64,000 bases of DNA from an uncultured Eubacteriales bacterium (GCA_949031345.1 CARNVA010000003.1:49317-113316), one strand, 5' to 3'. Shown: positions 17,588 through 26,498, counted from the first letter of the stretch. The notes: generated by a model from the letters alone, not told the origin. Translations and numbers: made by a program.

Positions 17588-19246
17588 CTACCCTAAAGTA
17601 ACTATTGTCAAAATCATTGGGCGTCTTTTTGTGCGTCTGAAAATGAAGTTTGACACATTTCTTCTAAGAGATGCCCTAATCATCGTTGGGTCAACACCGC
17701 GAAGATCTGCCTCTTTTAATGAAGCAACAATGCAAGCTTTTGCATCTTGAACAAAGCTTTCTTGTTCATCAGCATACACAACACCACGAGTAATAATAAA
17801 TGGATCACCTATTACCTCTCCAGCAACATTGTTGATATTAACACATACTACGCAAATTCCGTCTTCACTGAGCTGTTTTCTCTCTCTAAGAACATTACTA
17901 TCCATATCACCAATGCCAATTCCGTCAACAAGACGCTGACCAGCCTTGACAAACTTGCCCTCTTTCATTGAGTTTTGAGTGATTTCAACCTGCATTCCAA
18001 GGCTTGGGAGCAAGATGTTTCTTCCTTCCATACCAAGTGACATTGCAAGCTCTTTATGAGTTTTTAAATGGCGATATTCACCATGCACTGGCATAAAGAA
18101 TTTTGGTTTTACAAGGCTGTGCATAAGTTTTAATTCTTCTTGGCAAGCGTGTCCAGAAGTGTGAACATCAGCAAGCTCGTCATAGATAACATCAGCGCCA
18201 AGTTTATACAAAGCATTGATGACATTATAAACATTTTTTTCATTTCCAGGAATTGGAGAAGCTGACAAAATAACAAGGTCGTTTTGTCTTATTTTAAGGT
18301 TTTTAAATTCGCCAGCTGCCATGCGAGTAAGCGCACTCATAGGCTCACCCTGACTGCCAGTAGTCATGATAAGAATTTCTTTATCGTCCATCTTATCAAC
18401 TTTTTCAAGGTCAACAATATTTTCTCGATTGAATTTAAGCTCACCAAGTTTCAATGCAACTTCACTGACATTTATCATGCTTCGGCCAGTAAATGCTATC
18501 TTTCTGTTATACTTCTCAGCAATGCTTAAAATCTGTTGCATTCTGTGTATGTTTGAAGCGAAAGTTGCCACAATTATACGGTTATTTGCATGGTTTTTAA
18601 TTATGTCATCAAGTGTTCTGCCAACAGACTTTTCACTCATTGAATAGCCCTTTCGGCAAACATTCGTGCTTTCACAAAGCAAAAGTTGAACACCCTTTCG
18701 GCCTATTTCGCCAAGTCTTGTAAGGTCTGTCATTTCACCATCAATTGGCTCATAATCAATCTTAAAGTCGCCAGTATGCACAATAGTGCCCGCTGGTGTA
18801 GTTATTGAAAGCGCAAGTGAGCCGGCAATAGAATGGCTGACTTTAATAAACTCAATGATGAAATTGCCAATCTTTAATACATTTTTTGGCTTTACAGCAA
18901 CAGTCTTATATTTAACCTTTGGATGTTCTTTCATCTTATTTTCTACAAGCGCAAGAGTAAGTCTTGATCCATAGATTGTAACTGGCACTTGTTCAAGTAA
19001 GAATGGAACAGCGCCAATATGGTCTTCGTGACCATGAGTAAGCAGAAGAGCTTTCACCTTATCTTTATTTTCAATTATATAGCTCATGTCAGGAATTACA
19101 ATATCAACTCCTGGCAAATCGTCATCAGGGAAAGTCAGACCAGCATCAACAATGACTATTTCGTCATTATATTCAAGCGCGGTCATGTTTTTTCCTATTT
19201 CGCCTACTCCTCCTAGAAATGTAATTTTTAATTTGTTGTTATTCAT
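17588..19246 (-). CDS. rnj: Ribonuclease J
   Basis: 552 residues, the typical length. Metallo-beta-lactamase/beta-CASP RNase: LTHGHEDHIGAVPFL zinc motif, VHTGDFK, the beta-CASP segments (STNVCRKGYSMSEKSVG, TTGSQGEP) and MPVHGEYRHL. The C-terminal domain (about 460-552) is present. RNase J combines 5'-3' exonuclease and endonuclease activities and is the main mRNA-decay and rRNA-maturation enzyme in many Gram-positives. GGAG precedes the ATG. Confidence 0.96.
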   Translation of the reverse strand: MNNNKLKITFLGGVGEIGKNMTALEYNDEIVIVDAGLTFPDDDLPGVDIVIPDMSYIIENKDKVKALLLTHGHEDHIGAVPFLLEQVPVTIYGSRLTLALVENKMKEHPKVKYKTVAVKPKNVLKIGNFIIEFIKVSHSIAGSLALSITTPAGTIVHTGDFKIDYEPIDGEMTDLTRLGEIGRKGVQLLLCESTNVCRKGYSMSEKSVGRTLDDIIKNHANNRIIVATFASNIHRMQQILSIAEKYNRKIAFTGRSMINVSEVALKLGELKFNRENIVDLEKVDKMDDKEILIMTTGSQGEPMSALTRMAAGEFKNLKIRQNDLVILSASPIPGNEKNVYNVINALYKLGADVIYDELADVHTSGHACQEELKLMHSLVKPKFFMPVHGEYRHLKTHKELAMSLGMEGRNILLPSLGMQVEITQNSMKEGKFVKAGQRLVDGIGIGDMDSNVLRERKQLSEDGICVVCVNINNVAGEVIGDPFIITRGVVYADEQESFVQDAKACIVASLKEADLRGVDPTMIRASLRRNVSNFIFRRTKRRPMILTIVTLG

Positions 19247-19341
19247 TTTTTCTCCTTTTTTTATTTTTAAGACTGCCCTGCAATCTTTTTTTCATACTCA
19301 ACTTAAAAAGTGACTTTAAATTTTTATTCCACAAAAATATT

Positions 19342-19362
19342 AAGTCTTTAAATTAAAGACTT
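19342..19362 (-). terminator. Possible terminator after the membrane protein gene
   Basis: Ten-bp inverted repeat AAGTCTTTAA/TTAAAGACTT followed on the minus strand by AATATTTTTG. AT-only stem, so weak. Confidence 0.4.
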
Positions 19363-19435
19363 CTCTTTTGTAAATAATTCATTTGTATATTAAGTTTTGC
19401 TTTCAAAAACTTTAATATTTGTGCTTTAAGAAATT

Positions 19436-20362
19436 TTACAGAATGTATTTTGCGTCGTCAAGTTTGTCAACTTCTTCAAGTCTTTTTGGTGACAAAATAG
19501 TGTCATTATCAACATAAAATCTCATGCCTTGACTTGAGAAAAAGGCAACCATTTCAAAGATATGAACAAAAATTGGCACAATTGGAAGTATCACGATGAT
19601 TGCATAAAGGCCAAGCACCATAGCAAGCACTGTTGCAAGAAGATAGATTATAAAAGCTGTTGAATAAACTCTTGCGCCCCTTCTAAGCACAGCTCTCATA
19701 CCAATTGTATAAGACGAAAATACATTGTGGTTATAGACAACCTTAGCAGGTGCCCATCCAGCATTAAAAAGCTCTTTTATCGCCATCAAAGCGGCAGCTA
19801 AAAGCACAAAAGCAACCGGCATAAAATAGTCAAAAACGCCGTTGTCAATTCTGGTCAAAGCCCACATTCCAAACAAAATCAAAAAGTTGAAAGGAATTGC
19901 ATAAAGCACTTTGACAGATGAATAAGAAAGTGAGCTTCTAAGTGTTTTAAGATAGGTGCCCGTGAAGCTTTGTCTTTGACAGGCTGACATATAGCCATAC
20001 ATAAGTTCGCAACTTACCACCTTTCCAATATTCATAAGAAGTGGCAAAAGAAGGAAGATAATCACGCAAAAATAAATGCCAATTCCGATATTTGAGGTAA
20101 ACATAACCTTAAAAAACTCAACCATGAAATTTGCAACAATTGTAAGCGACTTCGAGAAATTTGCACCATACAATGTGCCTGTTTCCCAAGCTGTAGGAAG
20201 CCCTGCATTTGCGCTTGCGATTGTGGCATAGTCTATATAGTTTTTATAAAATACGGCAAGAAGAGCCACACTGATTGCAAAAGACAAAATATGGTAAACA
20301 AGAAGTTTCCATACCTCAGCAAAGTTTGCAAATAAGAGTCTACAAGAATTTTTAAACATCAT
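19436..20362 (-). CDS. Polytopic membrane protein, unknown function
   Basis: 308 residues with about six hydrophobic segments (roughly 20-40, 100-118, 150-172, 180-200, 238-262, 265-285). Cytoplasmic-looking loops hold RRGARVYST and QRQSFTGTYLKTLRSS. No transporter or enzyme motif is recognised. The C-terminus DNDTILSPKRLEEVDKLDDAKYIL is hydrophilic. It lies alone between RNase J and greA, with no good Shine-Dalgarno. Its overall layout recalls polytopic DUF proteins of unknown function in Clostridia; no firmer call is justified. Confidence 0.7.
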   Translation of the reverse strand: MMFKNSCRLLFANFAEVWKLLVYHILSFAISVALLAVFYKNYIDYATIASANAGLPTAWETGTLYGANFSKSLTIVANFMVEFFKVMFTSNIGIGIYFCVIIFLLLPLLMNIGKVVSCELMYGYMSACQRQSFTGTYLKTLRSSLSYSSVKVLYAIPFNFLILFGMWALTRIDNGVFDYFMPVAFVLLAAALMAIKELFNAGWAPAKVVYNHNVFSSYTIGMRAVLRRGARVYSTAFIIYLLATVLAMVLGLYAIIVILPIVPIFVHIFEMVAFFSSQGMRFYVDNDTILSPKRLEEVDKLDDAKYIL

Positions 20363-20430
20363 AATATTTTTGCCTATCTATTAAAAATTGCCTTTTAAAC
20401 TATAAAACTATTTTAAATAGTTTACTACAT

Positions 20431-20467
20431 AAAAACAAATTTGGCAAGAGAAATCTTGTCAAATTTG
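20431..20467 (-). terminator. Intrinsic terminator of greA
   Basis: A 14-bp stem (CAAATTTG.CAAGA / TCTTG.CAAATTTG) with one mismatch and a 4-nt loop, followed on the minus strand by TTTTT. Starts 13 nt after the greA stop. Confidence 0.85.
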
Positions 20468-20479
20468 CAAATTTATCTT

Positions 20480-20950
20480 CTAAAAATTGTGTTTTACTTC
20501 CAAAATTTTGTAAACTATGTCGCCGCCTTCCATTTTAACAGTGACCTTTTCCCCCACCTTTCTTCCGATAAGGGCTGCACCTACTGGTGAATTATTGCTG
20601 ATGATGCCTTTTGCTGGATTGCTTTCAGTTGAGCCCAGAATTTGCAAAACAAGGTTTTCATCAAATTCTTCATCATACACTGTGACAGTAGAGCCAATGC
20701 TTACCTGACCTTCTGTAGCAGAATTATCAATGATTTCACAGTTTAAGAGAATATCTTCCATTTCATGAATTTCAGCTTCGATTTGTGCTTGTTCTTCCTT
20801 AGCTGCATCATATTCAGAATTTTCAGAAAGGTCGCCAAATTCTCTTGCAATAGCAATCTTTTCGCTTGCCTCAACCCTTCTAGTAGATTTGTAATAATTT
20901 AATTTTTCTTCTAATTGCTTTTTGCCCTCAGCGGTTAAAAAATGTGTCAT
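20480..20950 (-). CDS. greA: Transcription elongation factor GreA
   Basis: 156 residues, the standard size. N-terminal coiled coil with the family start LTAEGKKQLEEKLNYYKS and the conserved basic/acidic tip AREFGDLSENSEYDAAKEEQ, whose acidic residues enter the RNA polymerase secondary channel to stimulate transcript cleavage. The C-terminal FKBP-like domain contains SNNSPVGAALIGRKVG. Monocistronic, with its own terminator. Confidence 0.97.
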   Translation of the reverse strand: MTHFLTAEGKKQLEEKLNYYKSTRRVEASEKIAIAREFGDLSENSEYDAAKEEQAQIEAEIHEMEDILLNCEIIDNSATEGQVSIGSTVTVYDEEFDENLVLQILGSTESNPAKGIISNNSPVGAALIGRKVGEKVTVKMEGGDIVYKILEVKHNF

Positions 20951-21128
20951 GTTTAGCTCCTTTTATAAATTTAAAAAAATACTCCATCATTCAACTTTGA
21001 CAAAGTAACTATTGATTTTTTCAATTTACCTTCTATAGTATATTCATTTTTCACAAATAAGTCAACAAATTTTATGTTTTTTGCATTTTTTTTCGTGATT
21101 TGCGAACATTATACTAGGAGGAAATTCT

Positions 21129-21584
21129 ATGATTACCATAATTTCTTTTTTATTGACCTTAATAGGCTCTATAAACTGGCTTATGATTGGTCTTTTGCAA
21201 TATGACTTTGTCGCTGGAATATTTGGCTATCAAGCCAGCGTATTGTCAAGGATTATCTATATTATCGTAGGTGCTTCAAGTTTTGTGCTTGTTTTCAAAC
21301 TGATAAAAGGCAAAGGCACCCTCAATATTCTTTCAAAACGAAATAAAAAAGACCTCGCAAATAAAATAAACAAAGATAAAAAAGAGGATAAAGAGGAAAA
21401 AGAAGACTCAATCTTTGAAAAAGGTGCTTATGCCCACGCTCATAATATTGAAAGCGGCGAAGATGTTTATAAGGAAGAATTAAGAGAAAAATTCAACCGT
21501 GAACATGAAAAAGATGAAGCTTCTTTTCACAAACATTCAAGCGGTTTGTTTGACGAACATTTTGATGACAGAGGCGAGCTATGA
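21129..21584 (+). CDS. DUF378-type membrane protein with charged cytoplasmic tail
   Basis: 151 residues. The first ~60 are the DUF378 (YuzA) two-helix domain: LIGSINWLMIGLLQYDFVAGIFG then LSRIIYIIVGASSFVLVFKLI. The last 85 residues are a Lys/Glu-rich, probably disordered or helical tail (KEDKEEKEDSIFEKG...) that is not part of the family. Function unknown. Strong SD AGGAGG; a TATACT box lies about 13 nt upstream of the ATG. Divergent from greA. Confidence 0.85.
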   Translation: MITIISFLLTLIGSINWLMIGLLQYDFVAGIFGYQASVLSRIIYIIVGASSFVLVFKLIKGKGTLNILSKRNKKDLANKINKDKKEDKEEKEDSIFEKGAYAHAHNIESGEDVYKEELREKFNREHEKDEASFHKHSSGLFDEHFDDRGEL

Positions 21585-21667
21585 ATTACAGAAATCTTTC
21601 AATCATAACGCTTATTGTCATCTTTTGTGGTTGTCTTTTTTGCAGTTTGTTTTTTAATTTATTTTAA
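21581..21667 (+). CDS. Possible 28-residue hydrophobic peptide coupled to the DUF378 gene
   Basis: ATG overlaps the TGA of the upstream gene by 4 nt (ATGA). The frame encodes MNYRNLSIITLIVIFCG... and ends ...FFNLF, one membrane-spanning helix with three Cys. Coupling and composition argue for a real small protein, but nothing is recognised and the length is marginal. Confidence 0.4.
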   Translation: MNYRNLSIITLIVIFCGCLFCSLFFNLF

Positions 21668-21686
21668 TTATTATAATCGCAGCATT

Positions 21687-22145
21687 TTATTTATGATATT
21701 TAGAATTTGAATTTATCATAAAAGCCCGATAAATCTGTTCAAGCAAGATTATTCTTGCTAAATTATGAGGATAAGTAGCCTTTCCAAAAGACAGCTTATC
21801 CCCTATTTTTTGTTTGACTGCATTGCTTACTCCATAAGAGCCGCCAATAACAAATGTGATTGTGCTGTTTTCCAGTGCAGTCGTCTCAATTTTGTTTGCA
21901 AATTGTTCGCTTGAAAGCTCTTTGCCATTTAAATCCAGCAAAATGTTTTTGCCAGAAAGTGAATTTAAAATTTCTTCACCTTCTAAAGCAATAATTTTTT
22001 CAATATTATCAAATTTATTTTGTTCTTCAAGCTCGATTATTTCTGTTTTGCAAAATCGCGAAAGTCTTTTGACATATTCGCCTTGAGCTTCCTGCCAAAA
22101 CTTTTCTTTAAGCTTTCCAACGCAAACTACCCTTATCGTTATCAT
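21687..22145 (-). CDS. rlmH: 23S rRNA pseudouridine-1915 N3-methyltransferase RlmH
   Basis: 152 residues from the ATG of MITIRVVCVGKLKE; an in-frame TTG four codons upstream is less likely because the ATG overlaps the upstream stop by 4 nt. SPOUT-class motifs are present: LLDLNGKELSSEQFA, TFVIGGSYG, and the knotted C-terminus KLSFGKATYPHNLARIILLEQIYRA. It methylates the pseudouridine at position 1915 in helix 69 of assembled ribosomes. Confidence 0.96.
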   Translation of the reverse strand: MITIRVVCVGKLKEKFWQEAQGEYVKRLSRFCKTEIIELEEQNKFDNIEKIIALEGEEILNSLSGKNILLDLNGKELSSEQFANKIETTALENSTITFVIGGSYGVSNAVKQKIGDKLSFGKATYPHNLARIILLEQIYRAFMINSNSKYHK

Positions 22146-23302
22146 AAAATGCCCCAAATAAAAGTAAACAATGTGATTGTGCTCATAATCACAATAATAG
22201 TGGTCAAAATTATTTTAGCAATTTTATCAGTTTCATATAGTATTGGCTCTTTTTGTAAATTGAAGGTAATATCACTGTGATAGCCAAGTTGTTTTGCTTT
22301 TTCATTGTAAATTTTGTCGAAATTATCCAAAAATCTTTCTTGAATGCTTGTATCATCCACTCTATCGAAATTGCCATTTTTAATATTTTCAATCTCATAA
22401 AGATATCTTTCTTTTTCATATTGCTCGACCATAGCTTTTTGCATTTTTCCCATTCTGTCAAGTGCAGAAAATTTAAACAAATGAAACAGCAGCCAGAAAA
22501 GAAAGATAAACAAAGCAAAAATAAGCAAAATCATAAACATAATTGTAAGAATTGGGCTTGAGCTAAGCCATGATTGTAATACTTGGAAGCCAGCGTCAAA
22601 GCCAAGATTATGAAAACTTGAAAAGCCCATAAATACTGAAATAGCATTGTTCATAAAATGGACTATCATAGCTGGATAAATGCTTTCAGTCCTAAGTGAG
22701 ATATAGCCAACCAAAATTCCTATTAAAGTTGCATAAACCACCTGTTCTACATTTAGGTGCAAAAGACCGAACAACAGCGCCGATAAAACAACCGCCCTTC
22801 TTGGCCCGAATTGAGAGAATCCATTTAAAATCATTCCACGATGTGCAACTTCTTCACATACGCCTGGCAAGACAGCAGTGAAGAACAAGTTGACTAAAAG
22901 CAGCCAAATTGGATATGAAGTCATTCTTTCCCCACCACTTGAAAAATTGTAACCTATACTTGACATCAATGCGTTGATAAAGGTCATTATAAGCACATTT
23001 AAAACATAAACTACAATTCCAATCAATATGCTTATCAAAATCTGTCTAAATCGTATCTTTCTGAAACCAAAAAACTTCAAAACATTTTTGGTATTTGATT
23101 TCATTAAAAAAGCAAACAAGAATATGGACAGACAAAAAAGTAGCCCTACTTGTATGACTATATTGAGGACATATCCTCCCCACTCATTATTTAAAAAATC
23201 TAATACTCCAAAAGCTGAAAGCATTCTAATTGTCGCAAATAAAACAACAATTGGAAGATAGCATATTAGAGTAATCCTAAGTAATTTATTTCTATAAGAC
23301 AT
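22142..23302 (-). CDS. CPBP-family intramembrane metalloprotease (Abi/CAAX type), copy 1
   Basis: 386 residues, about eight membrane segments. The catalytic signatures are intact: VCEEVAHRGMIL (EExxxR), LFGLLHLNVEQ (FxxxH), and IVHFMNNAI (HFxxN). An additional C-terminal stretch (about 270-360) is hydrophilic and charged between the last helices, longer than in typical members. CPBP proteases cleave within the membrane and often act in bacteriocin immunity or peptide maturation. A paralogue is encoded immediately upstream. Overlaps rlmH by 4 nt. Confidence 0.88.
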   Translation of the reverse strand: MSYRNKLLRITLICYLPIVVLFATIRMLSAFGVLDFLNNEWGGYVLNIVIQVGLLFCLSIFLFAFLMKSNTKNVLKFFGFRKIRFRQILISILIGIVVYVLNVLIMTFINALMSSIGYNFSSGGERMTSYPIWLLLVNLFFTAVLPGVCEEVAHRGMILNGFSQFGPRRAVVLSALLFGLLHLNVEQVVYATLIGILVGYISLRTESIYPAMIVHFMNNAISVFMGFSSFHNLGFDAGFQVLQSWLSSSPILTIMFMILLIFALFIFLFWLLFHLFKFSALDRMGKMQKAMVEQYEKERYLYEIENIKNGNFDRVDDTSIQERFLDNFDKIYNEKAKQLGYHSDITFNLQKEPILYETDKIAKIILTTIIVIMSTITLFTFIWGIL

Positions 23303-23431
23303 CCTTCTCCCTTTTTACCTATGTAATGTACGATTGTACAACTAAATATATTATGAAATTTTTAATAAATCAAGCACGATTTTTGTCTACTTTTGTAGTA
23401 AAATGTCGAATTTTTTCCTGTTTTGTCGAAA

Positions 23432-24415
23432 CTAGCCCATGACTATGGTTGTAATTGTTGCCACTAAATATAAAACACCAGCGACTGCAAATGATATATA
23501 AAGATATTTCGAAGTCTTGATTGAAGTGCGTTGACGCTCTTCTTTGCTTTTATGTTTAAAGTAATATCTGTCTATTAAATAATAGATTGCAAAGGTTGTC
23601 GCCATTAGTGCTATTGCGACCAAATAAAACCACCATGTATCTGCCAAAGATAATGAAAAGCCAGTTGCATTTTCAATATATGCAAAAGTCACAACCAAAA
23701 AGTTGTTTATAAAATGCACGAGAATAGAGCTTACAAGTGAGCCTGTTCTAAGCACTATCCACCCCATTATGCAACCAAGCAAGAATGGATAAACAAGTTG
23801 TTGAATGTTGTTGTGCATAATGGCAAACATAAGTGCAGAAAGCAAAATTGATACATAGTCATTAAATCGAGACCTAAGCCCATTTAAAATCATTCCTCTG
23901 AAGATAAACTCTTCATATATTGAAGGCAAAACAGCAAGAAGCACAATTGATAATAGGTATGTCCACCAAGATGTTGGGTTGAGCCCTGACAAAGAGTTGT
24001 CTAAAGGATAGCCAACAACTTTTAAGAAGTTGTCAAATGCACCTATAAAATATTGAATACCGAAAAGGGATATTACACCCACTAATACCATTAAGAGATA
24101 GGTATGCCATTTCATTTTAAAATTCAAATTTACAGCTTTAAAACTTATCTTTTCTTTTTTGTTATACATGAAGAAAATGACAGCAAACATAAGAAATGTG
24201 CAAATAGAATATGCTATACTATAGCCTATGTTGTCAGTAATTACGCTGGACTCTATTTCTTGACCTCTTGCAATTTGAGAAATTACAAAAGAGATAATAA
24301 GCGCAAGCAAAAGTGGTGATGCAATAGCAATTAAAAACACCTTTCCGCTGTCATCATCTTTATAGATATTTCTTTTTTCTACTTCTGTCTTTATTTCATT
24401 TTGAATATTTTTCAT
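23432..24415 (-). CDS. CPBP-family intramembrane metalloprotease, copy 2
   Basis: 327 residues with about eight hydrophobic segments. Motifs IYEEFIFRGMIL (EExxxR), LMFAIMHNNIQQ (FxxxH) and LVHFINNFL (HFxxN) match copy 1 at the same spacing, so the two are paralogues in tandem. No Shine-Dalgarno; TATAAT ends 6 nt before the ATG, predicting a leaderless mRNA. Divergent from tadA. Substrate unknown; no bacteriocin precursor is visible nearby. Confidence 0.88.
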   Translation of the reverse strand: MKNIQNEIKTEVEKRNIYKDDDSGKVFLIAIASPLLLALIISFVISQIARGQEIESSVITDNIGYSIAYSICTFLMFAVIFFMYNKKEKISFKAVNLNFKMKWHTYLLMVLVGVISLFGIQYFIGAFDNFLKVVGYPLDNSLSGLNPTSWWTYLLSIVLLAVLPSIYEEFIFRGMILNGLRSRFNDYVSILLSALMFAIMHNNIQQLVYPFLLGCIMGWIVLRTGSLVSSILVHFINNFLVVTFAYIENATGFSLSLADTWWFYLVAIALMATTFAIYYLIDRYYFKHKSKEERQRTSIKTSKYLYISFAVAGVLYLVATITTIVMG

Positions 24416-24421
24416 CTTTTA

Positions 24422-24450
24422 ATTATACAACAAATGTTTGTAAATTACAA
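24422..24450 (-). promoter_or_regulatory. Leaderless promoter of CPBP copy 2
   Basis: On the minus strand: TTGTAA (24450-24445), 17-nt spacer, TATAAT (24427-24422), then TAAAAG and the ATG. The expected start point is the ATG itself. Confidence 0.7.
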
Positions 24451-24459
24451 TCAAATGAC

Positions 24460-24488
24460 TTTACATTTCAAAAAATAATCATTAAAAT
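24460..24488 (+). promoter_or_regulatory. Leaderless promoter of tadA
   Basis: TTTACA (24460-24465), 17-nt spacer, TAAAAT (24483-24488), ATAAGC, then the ATG at 24495. Same 6-nt geometry as the divergent CPBP promoter; the two overlap face to face. Confidence 0.7.
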
Positions 24489-24494
24489 ATAAGC

Positions 24495-24956
24495 ATGTTG
24501 GATTTTATGAAAGAAGCTTTAAAAGAGGCTCGAAAAGCTTATCAAGAGGATGAAGTGCCTATTGGAGCAGTGATAGTCAAAGATGGAAAGATAATTGCCA
24601 GAGGGCATAACAATCGCGAAAAAAGCCAGAATGCAATAAAACATGGTGAAATTATTGCTATTGAAAAGGCTTGCAAGAAATTAAAATCTTGGCGCCTTGA
24701 CAATCTTGAATTATATGTTACATTAGAGCCCTGCCCTATGTGCGCGGGTGCTATTGCCAATGCAAGAATAGCAAAAGTCGTTTATGGTTGCAAAGAGACC
24801 AGCTCGCAAGATGAATTGTGCAAAAAGATACTTACAAGTTTAAGACTAAATCATAAGGTTGAAATTGTCTATGATGATCGGCATAGCGAAGAAATAGCCG
24901 CCCTTCTTGGAAACTTCTTCACCAGTAAGCGAAAAAACAAGACAAGTAAAATTTAA
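24495..24956 (+). CDS. tadA: tRNA-specific adenosine deaminase TadA
   Basis: 153 residues, CDA fold. The N-terminus MKEALKEARKAYQEDEVPIGAVIV and zinc site TLEPCPMCAGAI (C80, C83) are diagnostic. It converts the wobble adenosine of tRNA-Arg(ACG) to inosine. The catalytic box is KHGEI (H50, E52) where HAE is nearly invariant; zinc ligand and catalytic Glu are retained. Start codon is taken as 24495 because no SD exists and a promoter is placed for leaderless initiation there. The ATG at 24507 is an alternative. Confidence 0.93.
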   Translation: MLDFMKEALKEARKAYQEDEVPIGAVIVKDGKIIARGHNNREKSQNAIKHGEIIAIEKACKKLKSWRLDNLELYVTLEPCPMCAGAIANARIAKVVYGCKETSSQDELCKKILTSLRLNHKVEIVYDDRHSEEIAALLGNFFTSKRKNKTSKI

Positions 24957-24970
24957 TTTAAAAGATTACT

Positions 24971-25001
24971 AAAAAAAGACCACTTAATATGGTCTTTTTT
25001 T
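24971..25001. terminator. Bidirectional terminator between tadA and the SHOCT gene
   Basis: AAAAAAGACCA / TGGTCTTTTTT hairpin with A and T runs on both sides, between two convergent genes. Confidence 0.9.
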
Positions 25002-25030
25002 ATCATTTTTAAGCTTTAAATTTTATTTGA

Positions 25031-25531
25031 TTACAATAATTTAGTAAGCTCTTCTTGAAACTCTTCATCTGAAATTTCGCCTTTTTCATGGCGTTTTCTA
25101 AGAGAAGCAATCTTCTCTTCTTTAGTATCTGCTTTATCCTCTTTGTTGACATATTCAATTATTACACCTTCTTCTCTCACCTCTTTTTGGGGCTTAATCC
25201 AAACCCAATCAGAGATAAAGATAGTCACAATAAGAAGCACTGAGGTAATTGAGAAAAGATTTAAGATAATTGAAATAGTCAGTGCCGCCATGTATAAACC
25301 ATAACGCGACCTAAAATATTTTCCATTATTCCAAATAGCCATTGTCAAAAGCACGATTATTGCAATTGAAGCAGCAAGGTTTATAAAAGTAAATATCAAA
25401 TAGAATATTGCTGCCCTTACAGTAACATCAGTTTGAAAATAACTTACAATATCATATATACTCCATGCAACATCTCCAAAAGAGAAGACGATTGCAAGTA
25501 TCAACAAAATTTTTTTAGTATTGTTCATCAT
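25031..25531 (-). CDS. Membrane protein with C-terminal SHOCT-like domain
   Basis: 166 residues. Three or four hydrophobic segments (about 8-25, 38-65, 82-112) are followed by a charged linker and a C-terminal SHOCT-like helix pair (KIASLRKRHEKGEISDEEFQEEL). SHOCT tails are oligomerisation modules found at the ends of membrane proteins. SD GGAGG before the ATG. Specific function unknown. Confidence 0.8.
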   Translation of the reverse strand: MMNNTKKILLILAIVFSFGDVAWSIYDIVSYFQTDVTVRAAIFYLIFTFINLAASIAIIVLLTMAIWNNGKYFRSRYGLYMAALTISIILNLFSITSVLLIVTIFISDWVWIKPQKEVREEGVIIEYVNKEDKADTKEEKIASLRKRHEKGEISDEEFQEELTKLL

Positions 25532-25642
25532 TCCTCCAAATATAATAGGATTGTATCAAAATATCAAAAACATGTCAAATCATTTGGCACTTTTCATAAT
25601 TTATTATATACTTTAAGTTGAATATTATAACGGAGAAAAAAG

Positions 25643-26431
25643 ATGAAAAAAGTAAAAACACAAAAAAATATCATAATTACTGGATCTTCAAGCGGAATTG
25701 GACAGGCATTAAGAAATTATTACACTGCAAATGGCGATAATGTAATCGGAATAAGTTTATGCGATGATGATTATTGCTGTGATGTATCTGATTATCAAGC
25801 TATGAAGGCTATATTTGACGAAATAAAGACTAAGATAGACAAGATTGATATTCTCATCCCTTGCGCTGGCTTTGGCCTTTCTGGCGCAATTGAGCTTATT
25901 GACAACAAGCTTATTCAAAAGGAATATGATGTAAATGTCTTAGGCACAGTCAACTCAATTCAATGCAGTCTGCCTTTAATGCGTGAAAATGGAAAGATAA
26001 TCAACATAAGCTCTGCCTGCGCCCTCTTTCCATTGCCTTTTAGAGCTTTCTATTGCTCAAGTAAGGCAGCAGTAAGCAGTCTGAGCGATTGTCTTAGAAT
26101 GGAGCTTTCAAGGACAAAAATTCAGGTCACTGCTATTTGTCCTTGTGACATTAAAACCAATTTCACAAAAAATCGTCAGAAAAGTTATGACACAAATGAG
26201 CGTTATGGAGAGGCTATCCGCTGCTCTGCCGAGCGTATTGACAGCCGTGAAGATAAAAGAATGTCAATTGAGAAAGCGACCAAAATTATGGTCAAAATTA
26301 TTGGCAAGAGAAAGCTTAAACCTCAATATGTAATGGGTGCTCGTAATAAATTTTTATATCAAGTGCAAAAATTCTTCCCTCGCTCTTGGGTAATTAAAGT
26401 AATGACAAAAATGTTTTATATAGAAAAATAA
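25643..26431 (+). CDS. Short-chain dehydrogenase/reductase
   Basis: 262 residues, classical SDR. Cofactor motif TGSSSGIG (GxxxGxG), the DVSD acidic turn, the structural CAG motif of LIPCAGFGLSG in place of NNAG, the catalytic Ser in NISSACA, and YCSSK (Tyr-x3-Lys). The loop C-terminal to YxxxK is ICPCDIKTNF, the usual PGxxxT region with Cys in place of Gly. Substrate unknown. SD GGAG. The NNAG to PCAG change removes the catalytic Asn position, which may lower activity. Confidence 0.88.
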   Translation: MKKVKTQKNIIITGSSSGIGQALRNYYTANGDNVIGISLCDDDYCCDVSDYQAMKAIFDEIKTKIDKIDILIPCAGFGLSGAIELIDNKLIQKEYDVNVLGTVNSIQCSLPLMRENGKIINISSACALFPLPFRAFYCSSKAAVSSLSDCLRMELSRTKIQVTAICPCDIKTNFTKNRQKSYDTNERYGEAIRCSAERIDSREDKRMSIEKATKIMVKIIGKRKLKPQYVMGARNKFLYQVQKFFPRSWVIKVMTKMFYIEK

Positions 26432-26456
26432 CTTTTTAAAGATATCTATTGCAAAC

Positions 26457-26491
26457 AAAAAAACTTATCAAATTTAATGATAAGTTTTTTA
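26457..26491. terminator. Bidirectional terminator between SDR and GT2 genes
   Basis: AAAAAACTTATCA / TGATAAGTTTTTT hairpin with A and T tails, between convergent genes. Confidence 0.88.
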
Positions 26492-26498
26492 TTTTCAA

